DNA of 64,000 nt from an uncultured Alphaproteobacteria bacterium (GCA_902596605.1 CACJUU010000008.1:32670-96669), one strand, 5' to 3'. Numbered from the stretch's first letter, positions 9,386-18,663 are shown. The notes: generated from the letters alone by a model not told the origin. Numbers and translations: made by a program.

Positions 9386-9613
9386 TTAATCTTTAGTATT
9401 TATTTCTATTAATTTTTGGTCTTCATCGACCATTTCGCCTTCAACTACAAAAATAGAGACAACCGAGCCAGAAACATTTGAAACAACGGGGATTTCCATT
9501 TTCATAGATTCAATAACTATCACGTCTTGACCAGATTCAACAACATCCCCAACTTTACAATTAATTTTCCAAATCGATCCTGATATTTCTGACGAAAGAA
9601 TAGCTCTTCCCAT
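9386..9613 (-). CDS. Biotinyl-domain (BCCP-like) small protein
   Basis: A 75-residue protein that is nothing but a biotin/lipoyl attachment domain. It carries 'VIVIESMKMEIPVVS', with the biotin-accepting lysine in MKM, and the second hammerhead strand 'IFVVEGEMVDEDQKLIEI'. The ORF track starts at a TTG five codons upstream; I prefer the ATG at 9613 because GAGGGG lies seven bases before it. Such stand-alone domains serve as the biotin carrier of acyl-CoA or other carboxylases, but no carboxylase subunit is in the window. It lies 14 bases before soeA on the same strand and would be the first gene of that operon. Why a biotin carrier heads a sulfite dehydrogenase operon is unclear. Confidence 0.8.
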   Translation of the reverse strand: MGRAILSSEISGSIWKINCKVGDVVESGQDVIVIESMKMEIPVVSNVSGSVVSIFVVEGEMVDEDQKLIEINTKD

Positions 9614-9714
9614 TGTGTTTCCCCTCAATAAATGAATTACAACCTAACGTAATTAAAAAATATTTAAAAGATTTAAAAAAAATATTAACATAAAAATTGT
9701 ATTGGGAGAGTCAA

Positions 9715-11013
9715 ATGCAGGCACCTTCTTTTAAAAATAAAATAAATCCTGGCAAGGCCCCAGAAAAAATCAATGTTTTTTCTGAACCGACAGAACTAGC
9801 TCTAAAAGAATGGAATAATAAAGGCTTACAATTGCCGGACGTATCTATAATTAATTCATATAGAAAAGAACAAGTCGTAACGCAATTAAAGAAGAACAGA
9901 GTCGATGCCATTTTGCTTTTTGACCCATTAAATATTAGGTACGCAACTGGCACATCAAATATGCTTTTGTGGAATACACATAACCCTTTTAGATCCTGCT
10001 TAATTTTTGATGACGGCCACTGTATTCTTTGGGATTACCAAGAAAGCACGCATTATTTAGAATCCAATTATCTGTACGTCGATGAAGTTAGAACTGGCGC
10101 ATCTATGTTTTATTTTGCAAAAGGAGATAATGTGAAGTCTGCCGCTGAAGATTTTTCTCATCAAGTGAGTCAATTCTTCGAAAAAAAAAGAAAAAACAAT
10201 AAGAAATTGGCGATAGATAAAATAATGCTCGATGGGTTTAAAAGTCTAGAAAGTAGAGACTTTAAAATCGAAAATGGAGAAAAAATAATGGAGCATGCGC
10301 GATCTATAAAATCTGCCGAAGAGATAAAAGCTATGAGATGCTCTATTTCGGCATGTGAAACCTCAATACATGTTATGGAGAAAGAAACAAAGCCAGGTAT
10401 GACTGAAAATGATATCTGGTCAATTCTTCATTCGGAAAACATTAAAAGAGGTGGAGAGTGGATTGAAACTCGATTACTCTCGTCCGGTACCAAAACAAAC
10501 CCCTGGTTTCAGGAATGTGGCTCTAGAATACTTCAGAATAATGAAATAGTGGCTTTTGATACTGATCTAGTTGGTTGTTACTCGATTTGCACTGATATTT
10601 CTAGAACATGGTGGATAGGAGACCAAGAGCCAACAAAGGAAATGAAACAAGATTATCAAATAGCATTGGAACATATCCAAAAGAATGCTGAACTTGTTGC
10701 TCCTGGTGTTCACTTTAAAGATTTAACCTTTAAAGGACATCAACTTGATGATATGTATAAAAAACAACAATACAGTTGCAGGTTTCACGGTGTTGGGCTA
10801 TGCGACGAGTTTCCTCTGATAACATATCCAGAGGACTATGAAGAGGGTGCATTTGACTATGTCCTTCAGCCAGGAATGACGTTATGTGTAGAGGCATTAA
10901 TCAGCCGTGAAAACGGCGAATTTTCAATTAAGCTTGAAGATCAATTACTTGTGACAGATAGTGGATTTGAAAATCTTACCTCTTATCCATTCGACGAAAA
11001 GTTTCTAAATTAA
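9715..11013 (+). CDS. dddP: DMSP lyase DddP (M24 metallopeptidase fold)
   Basis: A 432-residue protein that I recognise as DddP, which cleaves dimethylsulfoniopropionate to dimethyl sulfide and acrylate. It matches the DddP stretches I know from Roseovarius/Ruegeria: 'FDPLNIRYATGTSNM', 'NIKRGGEWIETRLL', 'TNPWFQECGSRI' and 'FDTDLVGCYSICTDISRTWW'. The metal and catalytic residues of DddP are in place: Asp and Asp in 'FDTDLVGCYSICTDIS', His and the catalytic Asp in 'HGVGLCDEFPL', Glu in 'LCVEALI' and Glu in 'KLEDQLL'. Peptidase relatives lack the DddP-type CDE turn after GHGVG. The ATG at 9715 is preceded by GGGAGAG; the ORF track's upstream TTG is less likely. It is divergent from the soe operon over about 100 AT-rich bases. 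Confidence 0.9.
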   Translation: MQAPSFKNKINPGKAPEKINVFSEPTELALKEWNNKGLQLPDVSIINSYRKEQVVTQLKKNRVDAILLFDPLNIRYATGTSNMLLWNTHNPFRSCLIFDDGHCILWDYQESTHYLESNYLYVDEVRTGASMFYFAKGDNVKSAAEDFSHQVSQFFEKKRKNNKKLAIDKIMLDGFKSLESRDFKIENGEKIMEHARSIKSAEEIKAMRCSISACETSIHVMEKETKPGMTENDIWSILHSENIKRGGEWIETRLLSSGTKTNPWFQECGSRILQNNEIVAFDTDLVGCYSICTDISRTWWIGDQEPTKEMKQDYQIALEHIQKNAELVAPGVHFKDLTFKGHQLDDMYKKQQYSCRFHGVGLCDEFPLITYPEDYEEGAFDYVLQPGMTLCVEALISRENGEFSIKLEDQLLVTDSGFENLTSYPFDEKFLN

Positions 11014-11019
11014 TTCTCT

Positions 11020-12105
11020 TTAAATTTTACCTTCTGTTAAAAACACAAGAGCAAACGAATCCTCATTTATCTCGAAAATTTGGTTTTCTGTGGCATATAT
11101 CAAGGCTGCAATGCCTGCACCCCCGGAAGGGCTAGTTGTAATTCCAAAATCATTTATAAATTTCAGTTTTTTCTCGACATAATCATCTTCTAAGTGCATG
11201 AAATAATTTGCTGTCTTTGAAAGCGAATAAAATGCAGACCAGGATGGCTCTTTGCAATCTAAACGCCCCATTGTTGACACTTGGCCTTCGGCAACACTTG
11301 GTTTTTCATTTTGTAAAGACACAAACAAGGTCTTTGCTTGACTAGGTTCAACAACAATTATCTGGGCATCTTGCCTTAAAAACTTTCGAAGGGATAACGC
11401 AATGGCAGCCGCAAATCCACCAACTCCTGCCTGCAAGAAAACATGTGTTATTTGATTTAAATTATGTGATAATAGTTGCCTGCGAACCTCTTCACCTATA
11501 ATCATGTAGCCTTCCATGACATCAACGCCCGACTGACAAGTTTCCCAAGTTGAGTCAGATAATAAAACATAATTATTATTACGTGCATATTTTTCGGCCT
11601 CAATCATACTTGCCTCGTAGTTATCCCCTTTAAACTTGACATCTGCCCCTATGTTTTCAAGCTGATCTGCAAAAGCTTTGGGTACGTTTTTTGAAAGAAA
11701 AACAATCGCATTTGCACCAAATAATTTAGCTCCTACTGACATTGAAATACCATGGTTCCCGGCACTTGCTGTCACAAAAGTAACACCTCTCAACGTATTT
11801 CTTAAATTTTCTAATGAAATTTCGACTTTTGCGCACAAGCGTGAATAGGCCATCTTTGCTATAGCATATGTTGCGCCTGTTGCTTTAAAGCTACCTAAGT
11901 TAAACCTGTTTCTTTCATCTTTTATAAGAACAGAGTTTAAACCTAAATTTTCTGCAAATGTCTTTTGGTCATAGAAGTCTGTCGGCATGTACTCTGGACA
12001 GAAATCTAAAAGCTTCAACAAAATATCTGTACTGTCATTCAAATCTTTTACATTAGAGGGCTTCTTTAAACCAATAGGAAAAAAAGGATTAGATATATAG
12101 TTCAC
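11020..12105 (-). CDS. PLP-dependent lyase, diaminopropionate ammonia-lyase-like
   Basis: A 361-residue fold-type II PLP enzyme. The PLP lysine is in 'RFNLGSFKATGATYAIA' and the phosphate/substrate loop in 'TASAGNHGISMSVGAKLFG'. 'THVFLQAGVGGFAAAIAL' and the ending 'VLFLTEGKI'-like strand ('FALVFLTEGKI') resemble 2,3-diaminopropionate ammonia-lyase (DpaL) more than threonine dehydratase, and the regulatory ACT domain is absent. Family members deaminate amino acids to 2-oxoacids plus ammonia. Length is slightly short of DpaL (about 400). It starts with GTG, overlapping the stop of the alpha/beta hydrolase gene (GTGA), so the two are coupled, and it is convergent with dddP with only six bases between. 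Substrate is uncertain. Confidence 0.75.
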   Translation of the reverse strand: MNYISNPFFPIGLKKPSNVKDLNDSTDILLKLLDFCPEYMPTDFYDQKTFAENLGLNSVLIKDERNRFNLGSFKATGATYAIAKMAYSRLCAKVEISLENLRNTLRGVTFVTASAGNHGISMSVGAKLFGANAIVFLSKNVPKAFADQLENIGADVKFKGDNYEASMIEAEKYARNNNYVLLSDSTWETCQSGVDVMEGYMIIGEEVRRQLLSHNLNQITHVFLQAGVGGFAAAIALSLRKFLRQDAQIIVVEPSQAKTLFVSLQNEKPSVAEGQVSTMGRLDCKEPSWSAFYSLSKTANYFMHLEDDYVEKKLKFINDFGITTSPSGGAGIAALIYATENQIFEINEDSFALVFLTEGKI

Positions 12106-12890
12106 TTATTATTCTCTAAAAACTGCAAAAATATAGAGCCCACTTCATTTGGCTGCTCAACACATGGCAGGTGTCCAGCCTTTTTTATTACTTTAAAAAT
12201 ACTACCTCTAATTAAACTCGCAGCATTTTGAACAAGATTAATCGGAGTAGACCCGTCTTCCTCCCCTACTAGCACTAAAGTAGGCATATTAATTGTTTTT
12301 GCCTGTTCAGTTAGATCACAGCGGGCAATAGCTTCACAACATCCAATATAACCAGATTTTGTTGTCCTTGTGAGCATTGATCTCCACATTTGTAATTCAT
12401 CAGCACTATATTTTAAAAAATAAGTAGAAAACCATCGCGTCAAAATATCATCTGAAATTGCTTCTATCCCTCCTTCTTTGACACGCTTTATTCTTTCGGT
12501 CCACATCTCGTTTGAACCAATTTTTGGTGCTGTATCACATAAGATTAATTTATTACAAATTTTTGGTCTTTGCTTAATCAATTCGAGGGCAATCAAGCCC
12601 CCTATTGATAGTCCTACCAGACAAATATTTTTAAGATTTAGATAATCAACTAAATTACTCACATCTTTTGCAAGGCTCTCAATAGAAATGTCGTTTTTAA
12701 AATTCGTTGACAATCCATGACCTCTTTTATCTATTCTGACAGTTCTAAAACGTTCTCCTAAAACATATAATAGTTTATCCCATACCCGAAAATCAGTTCC
12801 TAAAGAATTTAGAAAAACAATTGCAAAATCATCCTTGGGACCCCTGTCATCGAAATGAATATTTTCTAATCCTGATTTTAAACTTTGCAC
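12102..12890 (-). CDS. Alpha/beta hydrolase, 3-oxoadipate enol-lactonase-like
   Basis: A 262-residue alpha/beta hydrolase. The nucleophile elbow is 'LVGLSIGGLIAL' (Ser), the acid is in 'VLVGEEDGSTP' and the catalytic His in 'KKAGHLPCVEQP'. The oxyanion region is 'IVFLNSLGTDFRVWD'. The 'LNSLGTDFRVWD' and 'GHGLS' stretches are typical of PcaD-type 3-oxoadipate enol-lactonases of about 260 residues, but no other beta-ketoadipate gene is present, so another ester or lactone substrate is likely. It is translated just ahead of the PLP lyase (GTGA overlap), which suggests that the pair acts on one substrate or its product. Divergent from xsc across 95 bases. Confidence 0.78.
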   Translation of the reverse strand: MQSLKSGLENIHFDDRGPKDDFAIVFLNSLGTDFRVWDKLLYVLGERFRTVRIDKRGHGLSTNFKNDISIESLAKDVSNLVDYLNLKNICLVGLSIGGLIALELIKQRPKICNKLILCDTAPKIGSNEMWTERIKRVKEGGIEAISDDILTRWFSTYFLKYSADELQMWRSMLTRTTKSGYIGCCEAIARCDLTEQAKTINMPTLVLVGEEDGSTPINLVQNAASLIRGSIFKVIKKAGHLPCVEQPNEVGSIFLQFLENNK

Positions 12891-12985
12891 CTTTATTAAA
12901 TTCTCCTATAAATTAAGTACATATTAGAATATTAAATTTAAATTTTTTAATCAATTTTATATTCCTCAAGAAAAAGGATATCGAT

Positions 12986-14761
12986 ATGACTAAGATGACC
13001 ACTGAAGAAGCCTTTGTAAAAGTATTACAAAAACACGGAATCGCTCATGCATTTGGAATTATTGGCTCTGCTATGATGCCAATTTCCGATTTATTTCCTT
13101 CAGCTGGCATTCAATTTTGGGACGCTGCTCATGAAGGTAACGCTGGAATGATGGCTGATGGTTACACAAGAGCAACCGGAGAAATGTCTATGATGGTAGC
13201 TCAAAACGGACCAGGTATCACAAACTTTGTTACTCCGGTAAAGACAGCTTATTGGAACCACACCCCTCTTCTTTTGGTAACTCCTCAGGCTGCTAATAAA
13301 ACAATAGGTCAAGGAGGTTTTCAAGAAGTTGAGCAAATGGCACTATTCAAAGACATGGTGGCATATCAAGAAGAAGTAAGAGATCCTCAAAGAATAGCTG
13401 AGACGTTGAATAGAGTTATATCTAGAGCAAAAAAGGCATCTGCTCCCGCCCAAATAAATATCCCTAGGGATTTTTGGAACAAGGAAGTTGATATAGATAT
13501 TCCGGAGTTAATTGAATTTGAATTACCTGATGGAGGCGAGGACACTATAAAAACAGCTGCTAACCTGCTAATTAATGCAAATTTTCCTGTAATACTTAAT
13601 GGAGCTGGAGTGGTATTAAGCGATGCAATAAATGACACTATACAATTAGCAGAAAGGTTACACGCACCGGTATGTACCGGTTACCAACATAATGATGCTT
13701 TTCCAGGCTCACATTCGTTTCATTGTGGCCCTCTTGGATATAATGGATCGAAGGCTGCTATGGAAATAATAAAGAAAGCTGATGTTGTTTTGGCAGTTGG
13801 AACGCGTCTTAACCCTTTTTCAACTTTACCTGGTTACGGCATCGACTATTGGCCAGAGAAAGCGAAAATAATCCAAATAGACTTAAATAGTGATCGTATA
13901 GGATTAACAAAAAAAGTGTCTTTGGGTATCGTTGGTGATGCAAAGAAGGTAGTCAAGAAAATTCTCAATTTTATGCCTGAAATAGCGATTGATGATAAAG
14001 TTAAAGAACGTACTGATTATATTTCGCAAACTAAGTCAAAGTGGGCTCAAGAGCTAAGTTCTTTAGATCACGAAGAGGACGACCCAGGAACAACTTGGAA
14101 TGAGAGAGCAAGAAAGAGAGATCCCGAAAAAATGTCGCCTCGAATGGCTTGGAGAGCTATTCAATCTGCATTGCCTAAAGATGCTATTATTTCATCAGAC
14201 ATAGGGAATAATTGTGCAATAGGTAATGCATATCCTACTTTTGAAAAAGGGAGAAAGTATCTAGCTCCGGGTTTATTTGGGCCGTGCGGATATGGGTTGC
14301 CTTCAATCGTAGGTGCAAAAATTGGAGTGCCAACTGTTCCTGTAGTTGGATTTGCAGGGGATGGCGCATTCGGAATTTCGGTAAATGAAATGACTTCTAT
14401 TGGTAGGTCTGAATGGCCAGCTATAACTATGATTATCTTTAGAAATTATCAATGGGGAGCTGAAAAAAGAAACACTACGCTTTGGTTTAAAGACAATTTT
14501 GTAGGCACGGAATTAGACACCAAGGTATCTTACGCAAAAATGGCAGATGCTTGTGGCTTCATTGGAACAACTGCTAACTCTATGGAAGAATTAACATCTA
14601 TTTTAAAAAAAGCCATTAACCAACAAATGGAAAACAATAAAACTACATTCATTGAAGTGATGCTAAATCAAGAACTTGGAGAACCTTTTAGAAGGGATGC
14701 TATGAAAGCCCCTGTTCCTGTTGCAGGGATATCAAAGGGCGATATGAAAGCAGTTGGCTAG
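12986..14761 (+). CDS. xsc: Sulfoacetaldehyde acetyltransferase
   Basis: A 591-residue thiamine-diphosphate enzyme that I assign to Xsc: sulfoacetaldehyde plus phosphate gives acetyl phosphate plus sulfite. It opens 'MTKMTTEEAFVKVLQKHGIAHAFGIIGSAMMPISDLFP', characteristic of Xsc rather than acetolactate synthase. The ThDP/Mg site is 'GFAGDGAFGISVNEM' followed about 25 residues on by 'RNYQWGAEKRN'. 'VAQNGPGITNFVTPVKTAYWNHTPLL' contains the active-site region of the N-terminal domain. Length equals the usual 580-600. The ATG follows AAAGGATATCGAT. It is 17 bases from pta, the expected partner. Upstream are 95 very AT-rich bases without a clear promoter. Sulfonate source (taurine, isethionate, sulfoacetate) is not shown by genes in the window. 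Confidence 0.93.
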   Translation: MTKMTTEEAFVKVLQKHGIAHAFGIIGSAMMPISDLFPSAGIQFWDAAHEGNAGMMADGYTRATGEMSMMVAQNGPGITNFVTPVKTAYWNHTPLLLVTPQAANKTIGQGGFQEVEQMALFKDMVAYQEEVRDPQRIAETLNRVISRAKKASAPAQINIPRDFWNKEVDIDIPELIEFELPDGGEDTIKTAANLLINANFPVILNGAGVVLSDAINDTIQLAERLHAPVCTGYQHNDAFPGSHSFHCGPLGYNGSKAAMEIIKKADVVLAVGTRLNPFSTLPGYGIDYWPEKAKIIQIDLNSDRIGLTKKVSLGIVGDAKKVVKKILNFMPEIAIDDKVKERTDYISQTKSKWAQELSSLDHEEDDPGTTWNERARKRDPEKMSPRMAWRAIQSALPKDAIISSDIGNNCAIGNAYPTFEKGRKYLAPGLFGPCGYGLPSIVGAKIGVPTVPVVGFAGDGAFGISVNEMTSIGRSEWPAITMIIFRNYQWGAEKRNTTLWFKDNFVGTELDTKVSYAKMADACGFIGTTANSMEELTSILKKAINQQMENNKTTFIEVMLNQELGEPFRRDAMKAPVPVAGISKGDMKAVG

Positions 14762-14778
14762 TTAATAGGATTAGAAAA

Positions 14779-15723
14779 TTGAGCCCAAGCTCTTTCATAT
14801 TAGATCAATCAAAAGTATTTGCTCCAAAAAGCTTGCTAACAATGGCAAAAAACAGGGCAAAAGTAGCTAAAGTAGCAATCGCATTTTCTCACAGCAAGTC
14901 CGCTATATCAGGGGCAAAACAAGCTTTCGATTTAAATTTGATTGAACCAATCTTTGTAGGCCCTAAAGATCAAATTGAAAAACAGGCTAGAGGTTTAAGC
15001 TGGGATATATCTTGTTTCAGAATAATAAATGAAACTGAAGAAGAAAAAGCTGGGGATATCAGTGCCCTTTTGTGTGGGAACGGTGAAGCAGATATCCTTA
15101 TGAAGGGGGATTTGCATTCAGATACTTTCATGAGATCTGTAATTGCGAAAAAAAATAATCTAAGAACAAAAAACAAGATTGTTCACCAATTTTATATAAC
15201 TAATGACGATATGAATACAGGAATTATGGTCTCAGATGCAGCAGTAAACATCAAACCTAGTGAAAAAACTCTAAAAACAGTGATTGAAACAATGGTTAAA
15301 AGTTTGAAAACACTGGGTATAAAAACCCCAAAAATTGCATTTTTATCTGCTAGTGAGATTGTTATGGAAAATATGGAGTCAACTATAATTGCTCATAACT
15401 TGAAGGAATGGGCCACAGAAAACATTAAAGAAGCATTGTTTTCTGGCCCTCTAGCTCTTGACCTCATAATTAGTAGAGATGCTGCAATTAAAAAAGGATT
15501 GGGGAATGACCCTGTTGCGGGTCAATCGGATGGGATCGTAGTACCAGAAATTGTATCCGGTAATACTCTTTACAAGTCACTTGTATATTTTGCTGGAGGG
15601 TGCGCGGCAGGTATCGTTCTAGGAGCTAAAGTACCTGTTCTACTCACAAGTCGGGCGGATCCACCGGAAGCAAGGCTTGCGTCTATAGCACTAGCCAGTA
15701 TTTTGAGTGATAACAGGGCCTAA
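14779..15723 (+). CDS. pta: Phosphate acetyltransferase
   Basis: A 314-residue short-form phosphotransacetylase: acetyl phosphate plus CoA gives acetyl-CoA. The conserved C-terminal core is present: 'NDPVAGQSDGIVVPEIVSGN', then 'LYKSLVYFAGGCAAGIVLGAKVPVLLTSRAD'. Length agrees with the single-domain form (about 320), unlike the 700-residue E. coli type. The TTG start has AGGA eight bases upstream; an ATG at about 14842 would remove part of the first domain, so TTG is preferred. It follows xsc by 17 bases on the same strand, and the xsc-pta pair is the standard arrangement for sulfonate carbon use. No acetate kinase is nearby, which fits a catabolic role feeding acetyl-CoA. Confidence 0.9.
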   Translation: MSPSSFILDQSKVFAPKSLLTMAKNRAKVAKVAIAFSHSKSAISGAKQAFDLNLIEPIFVGPKDQIEKQARGLSWDISCFRIINETEEEKAGDISALLCGNGEADILMKGDLHSDTFMRSVIAKKNNLRTKNKIVHQFYITNDDMNTGIMVSDAAVNIKPSEKTLKTVIETMVKSLKTLGIKTPKIAFLSASEIVMENMESTIIAHNLKEWATENIKEALFSGPLALDLIISRDAAIKKGLGNDPVAGQSDGIVVPEIVSGNTLYKSLVYFAGGCAAGIVLGAKVPVLLTSRADPPEARLASIALASILSDNRA

Positions 15724-15728
15724 CATGG

Positions 15729-18584
15729 CTAAACGTAATGAATAGATAAACCAAGGTCTTTAATCTCTTTTTCAAAATGCTTTCCGGAAATCACGGACCT
15801 CTTAGGTTCGCCCGTCAAATATTTGTTTGAAACTTCGACAAGCCTTTCAACTGAACAATTAATAACTCGGCTCCTGAAAATTTTTCTTTTGGATTGGTCT
15901 ATTCCTCGTATATTTTGATTAAAATCCGCTCTTGCCTCGCCAGCGGGTGAGCCGGGTTTGTCAATCGAAGAGATAACACCTAATATTCCTTCTTCCAATT
16001 TTTCTGAGTTTATAAATTTCAATGACCATTCAATAGATTCATTGAATGCGTTAAAAGTTTCCTTGCAATTTGGGTCTCGATATGAAAAAAATCTAAAAGA
16101 ACGAGATGCCGAATCCTGCTGAGCACCTGAGCCGTAAGCTCCTCCCTTTTCCCTTATTGCAGAGTGAAGAAATCCATTTCGTAAAACAGCTCCTAAGACA
16201 GTAAGTATCGGTGCATCTGGATGATCATAACCGACGGTGGGGAATGCCTGCGCACAAAAATTTACATCCGATCCAGTAATCCACGCAATTTCCTCAGATT
16301 GCAAGTCTACACCATTTAGAACGTCTAAGGTTTCTAAACCGGTTTTGGTTGTGGTTTCCTTATCAAAATTTTGATTACTTGCGCTTATAACTACCTCTAT
16401 TTTGGAAGCAGGATTAATGAAGCTCTTTAACTTTAAGAATGACTCGAGCAACATGTCCATTTTTATTTTTCCGTTTGAGTCTCGTAGCGTTTTGAGATTA
16501 TGTATAGACGACACGCCACCGACAAATTCTGACACAGCTCCAAACTTTGAGATTTGAGCTGACGCACCATTCATCGCTAGTAAATGGCCACTCTGAGTAA
16601 TTGATTTTTCTTTTCCGGCAATTTCGAATTGTGTAAGTTCTTCCAATCTTTTTATTTCATCTAGTCGAAATCCATGTATAGTATCGTTCATTAAACTTTC
16701 AAGCTTCGAAAAGTTTTTTTTAAGGGCACTACCATGCAAACCAGCACTGAGGAGAAATTTATTACCTGAACTATCCGGAAGAACATTGAAACTTAATCCT
16801 ATTCCACCAGTACTTAGTGACTGTTCTTTCTGAACTTTCTCATAATCTTTCTCTCCTACGCCTACACTTGTCACAACATCCGAGAAAAAATTACTATATC
16901 TAAGATCATCCAAATTTGCTGACTCTAAGGAGAACACTTTTGTAGTGTAATCTATCCCATTCGTTCCAGCATGGTAAAGATATTTGATCTTATCGCCATC
17001 TTCTTGTTTGTAGCCAGTGGTATAAAATCTTTCGTTCTCAATATCATTAACCGTTACACAGGGAAGCAAACTAGGATCATCTTTTGAGTTCTGCCTTGTT
17101 TCTAATTTTGTAGTAAGATCTCGGATATTGTCTTTCTGTGAACTTGATAAGGCCCTATTTTTTTCAGAGAGTAACTTCTCAAGTTTCTCCATCTTATTTT
17201 TATCGTAATCAGTGTTTGGAATCAATTGAAAGGTGACCCTGTGTTTATTTTCAATAAAGAATTTTTCAATAAGCTTCTCTAAATGATTAGGTTCTTCCAA
17301 TCTTTTCTTCAATTTTGAAAGAGATCCTTCAAGATCAAGAACTTCTAATGGATTAGAGTCATGCAAAATCGAAGGCATTGTCCCGAGCAAAAGTTGCAAA
17401 CCATATGGCATACCACCTGATATCTCCCTTTGTGATATTTCTATTTGATGTAAGGACGCCTCTATCAAATCTTTCTCGACACCATTTAGAACTAGATCCC
17501 TGAAAACACTTAAGACTAACTCCTCAACATCTTTCTCTTTTCCTTTTTCAACTCCCTCTAAACCGGCTACGAAAGCCATTTGCTTCTGCTCCGTTTCCAT
17601 AAAAGTTATGGGAGATGGCGCTTTTCCTAAATCAGTGCTCTCAAGAGCTTTTCTAAGGGGAGAAGAAGAATTATCAAGCAAAATGTTTTCTAACAAACAA
17701 GCCTCTAAATGATCAACAGGATCTTTCGTAGAATCTAGCAACCAGGCAACCACGACATGATGATTATTTTTGTCATCAGGAAGTGGGTTGTAATATGCGT
17801 GGCTATAACGTTCGACTTCGAATGCAGGCTCCGGATTTACCCTAAGATTATCAAGTTTTGGAGTGAACTTTTTTAATACTGAGTCTTCAATTTCTTGCTG
17901 CAATTCACTTGCATCTACATTTCCATAAGAAAAAAACACAGCATTTGAAGGATGATAATACTTTTTGTGAAAGTTTTTTAGATCTGCGTAAGTCAGATCA
18001 GGAATGAAATCAGGATCTCCACCAGAGTTAAATCCGTAAGTAGTTGTAGGATAAAGTGACTTCGAAACCTCATGCCATAATTGCCTTGGAACGGAACTCA
18101 TAGCACCTTTCATCTCATTATATACAACTCCTTTAAGGGCAAGCTTTTCTTTATCGCCATCTTTAATTAATTCGAACCTATGGCCTTCTTGCATAAAGTC
18201 GAGCTCATCTATATTTGGAAAGAAGGCAGCGTCTAAATATACCGACAGAAGATTCCTGTAATCCTTATCGTTCAGCGTCGCAAACGGGTAAGCAGTTATA
18301 TCTGGATAAGTCATTGCATTCATAAAAGTGCTTAATGAGCGTCTAGTCATCATAAAAAATGGATCTCTTACTGGAAATTTTTCTGATCCACATAAGACCG
18401 TATGCTCCAAAATATGAGCTATGCCGCTGTGATCTTTAGGAATAGTCCTGAAAGCAACCGAAAAAGCCTTTTCTGTACTGTCACAATCTAAATGTAAATG
18501 GGTGCATCCAAATTTTGAATGTTTAAATACGTGAGCATTTACCCTGAGCAATGGGATTTCTTTAGTATTTTGAATTTCGAACAT
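15729..18584 (-). CDS. M16C-family zinc peptidase (PreP/presequence protease-like)
   Basis: A 951-residue inverzincin. The zinc site HILEH is at 57-61 ('SGIAHILEHTVLCGS'), with the distal glutamate in 'GVVYNEMKGAMSS'. The second half repeats the fold without the zinc site. 'YGSGAQQDSASRSFRFFSYRDP' matches the substrate-clamping Arg/Tyr region of M16 enzymes. Length and the 'EHTVLCGSEKFPVRDPF' sequence place it with PreP/Cym1 and falcilysin rather than with pitrilysin. No signal peptide is seen, so it probably degrades peptides in the cytoplasm. It is convergent with pta, five bases apart, and divergent from ald; it is unrelated to the sulfur genes by function. Confidence 0.88.
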   Translation of the reverse strand: MFEIQNTKEIPLLRVNAHVFKHSKFGCTHLHLDCDSTEKAFSVAFRTIPKDHSGIAHILEHTVLCGSEKFPVRDPFFMMTRRSLSTFMNAMTYPDITAYPFATLNDKDYRNLLSVYLDAAFFPNIDELDFMQEGHRFELIKDGDKEKLALKGVVYNEMKGAMSSVPRQLWHEVSKSLYPTTTYGFNSGGDPDFIPDLTYADLKNFHKKYYHPSNAVFFSYGNVDASELQQEIEDSVLKKFTPKLDNLRVNPEPAFEVERYSHAYYNPLPDDKNNHHVVVAWLLDSTKDPVDHLEACLLENILLDNSSSPLRKALESTDLGKAPSPITFMETEQKQMAFVAGLEGVEKGKEKDVEELVLSVFRDLVLNGVEKDLIEASLHQIEISQREISGGMPYGLQLLLGTMPSILHDSNPLEVLDLEGSLSKLKKRLEEPNHLEKLIEKFFIENKHRVTFQLIPNTDYDKNKMEKLEKLLSEKNRALSSSQKDNIRDLTTKLETRQNSKDDPSLLPCVTVNDIENERFYTTGYKQEDGDKIKYLYHAGTNGIDYTTKVFSLESANLDDLRYSNFFSDVVTSVGVGEKDYEKVQKEQSLSTGGIGLSFNVLPDSSGNKFLLSAGLHGSALKKNFSKLESLMNDTIHGFRLDEIKRLEELTQFEIAGKEKSITQSGHLLAMNGASAQISKFGAVSEFVGGVSSIHNLKTLRDSNGKIKMDMLLESFLKLKSFINPASKIEVVISASNQNFDKETTTKTGLETLDVLNGVDLQSEEIAWITGSDVNFCAQAFPTVGYDHPDAPILTVLGAVLRNGFLHSAIREKGGAYGSGAQQDSASRSFRFFSYRDPNCKETFNAFNESIEWSLKFINSEKLEEGILGVISSIDKPGSPAGEARADFNQNIRGIDQSKRKIFRSRVINCSVERLVEVSNKYLTGEPKRSVISGKHFEKEIKDLGLSIHYV

Positions 18585-18632
18585 GATTGGAAGATAATAC
18601 CTTTGAATTCGAATACAAGCTAAATAACACTT

Positions 18633-18663
18633 AAAGTATTAAAAATTATATTTTTAATACTTT
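18633..18663. promoter_or_regulatory. Perfect 13-bp inverted repeat upstream of ald
   Basis: AAAGTATTAAAAA and its exact reverse complement TTTTTAATACTTT are separated by TTATA. G-U and C-G pairs can extend the stem if transcribed toward ald. It sits in the divergent gap between the M16 peptidase and ald, so it is not at the end of any gene and cannot be a terminator for either. A TATAAT-like box lies at 18695-18700, between it and the ald start. The likely role is an operator or leader structure for ald; Lrp/AsnC-type regulators control ald in other bacteria, which is known of the family and not shown here. Confidence 0.5.
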
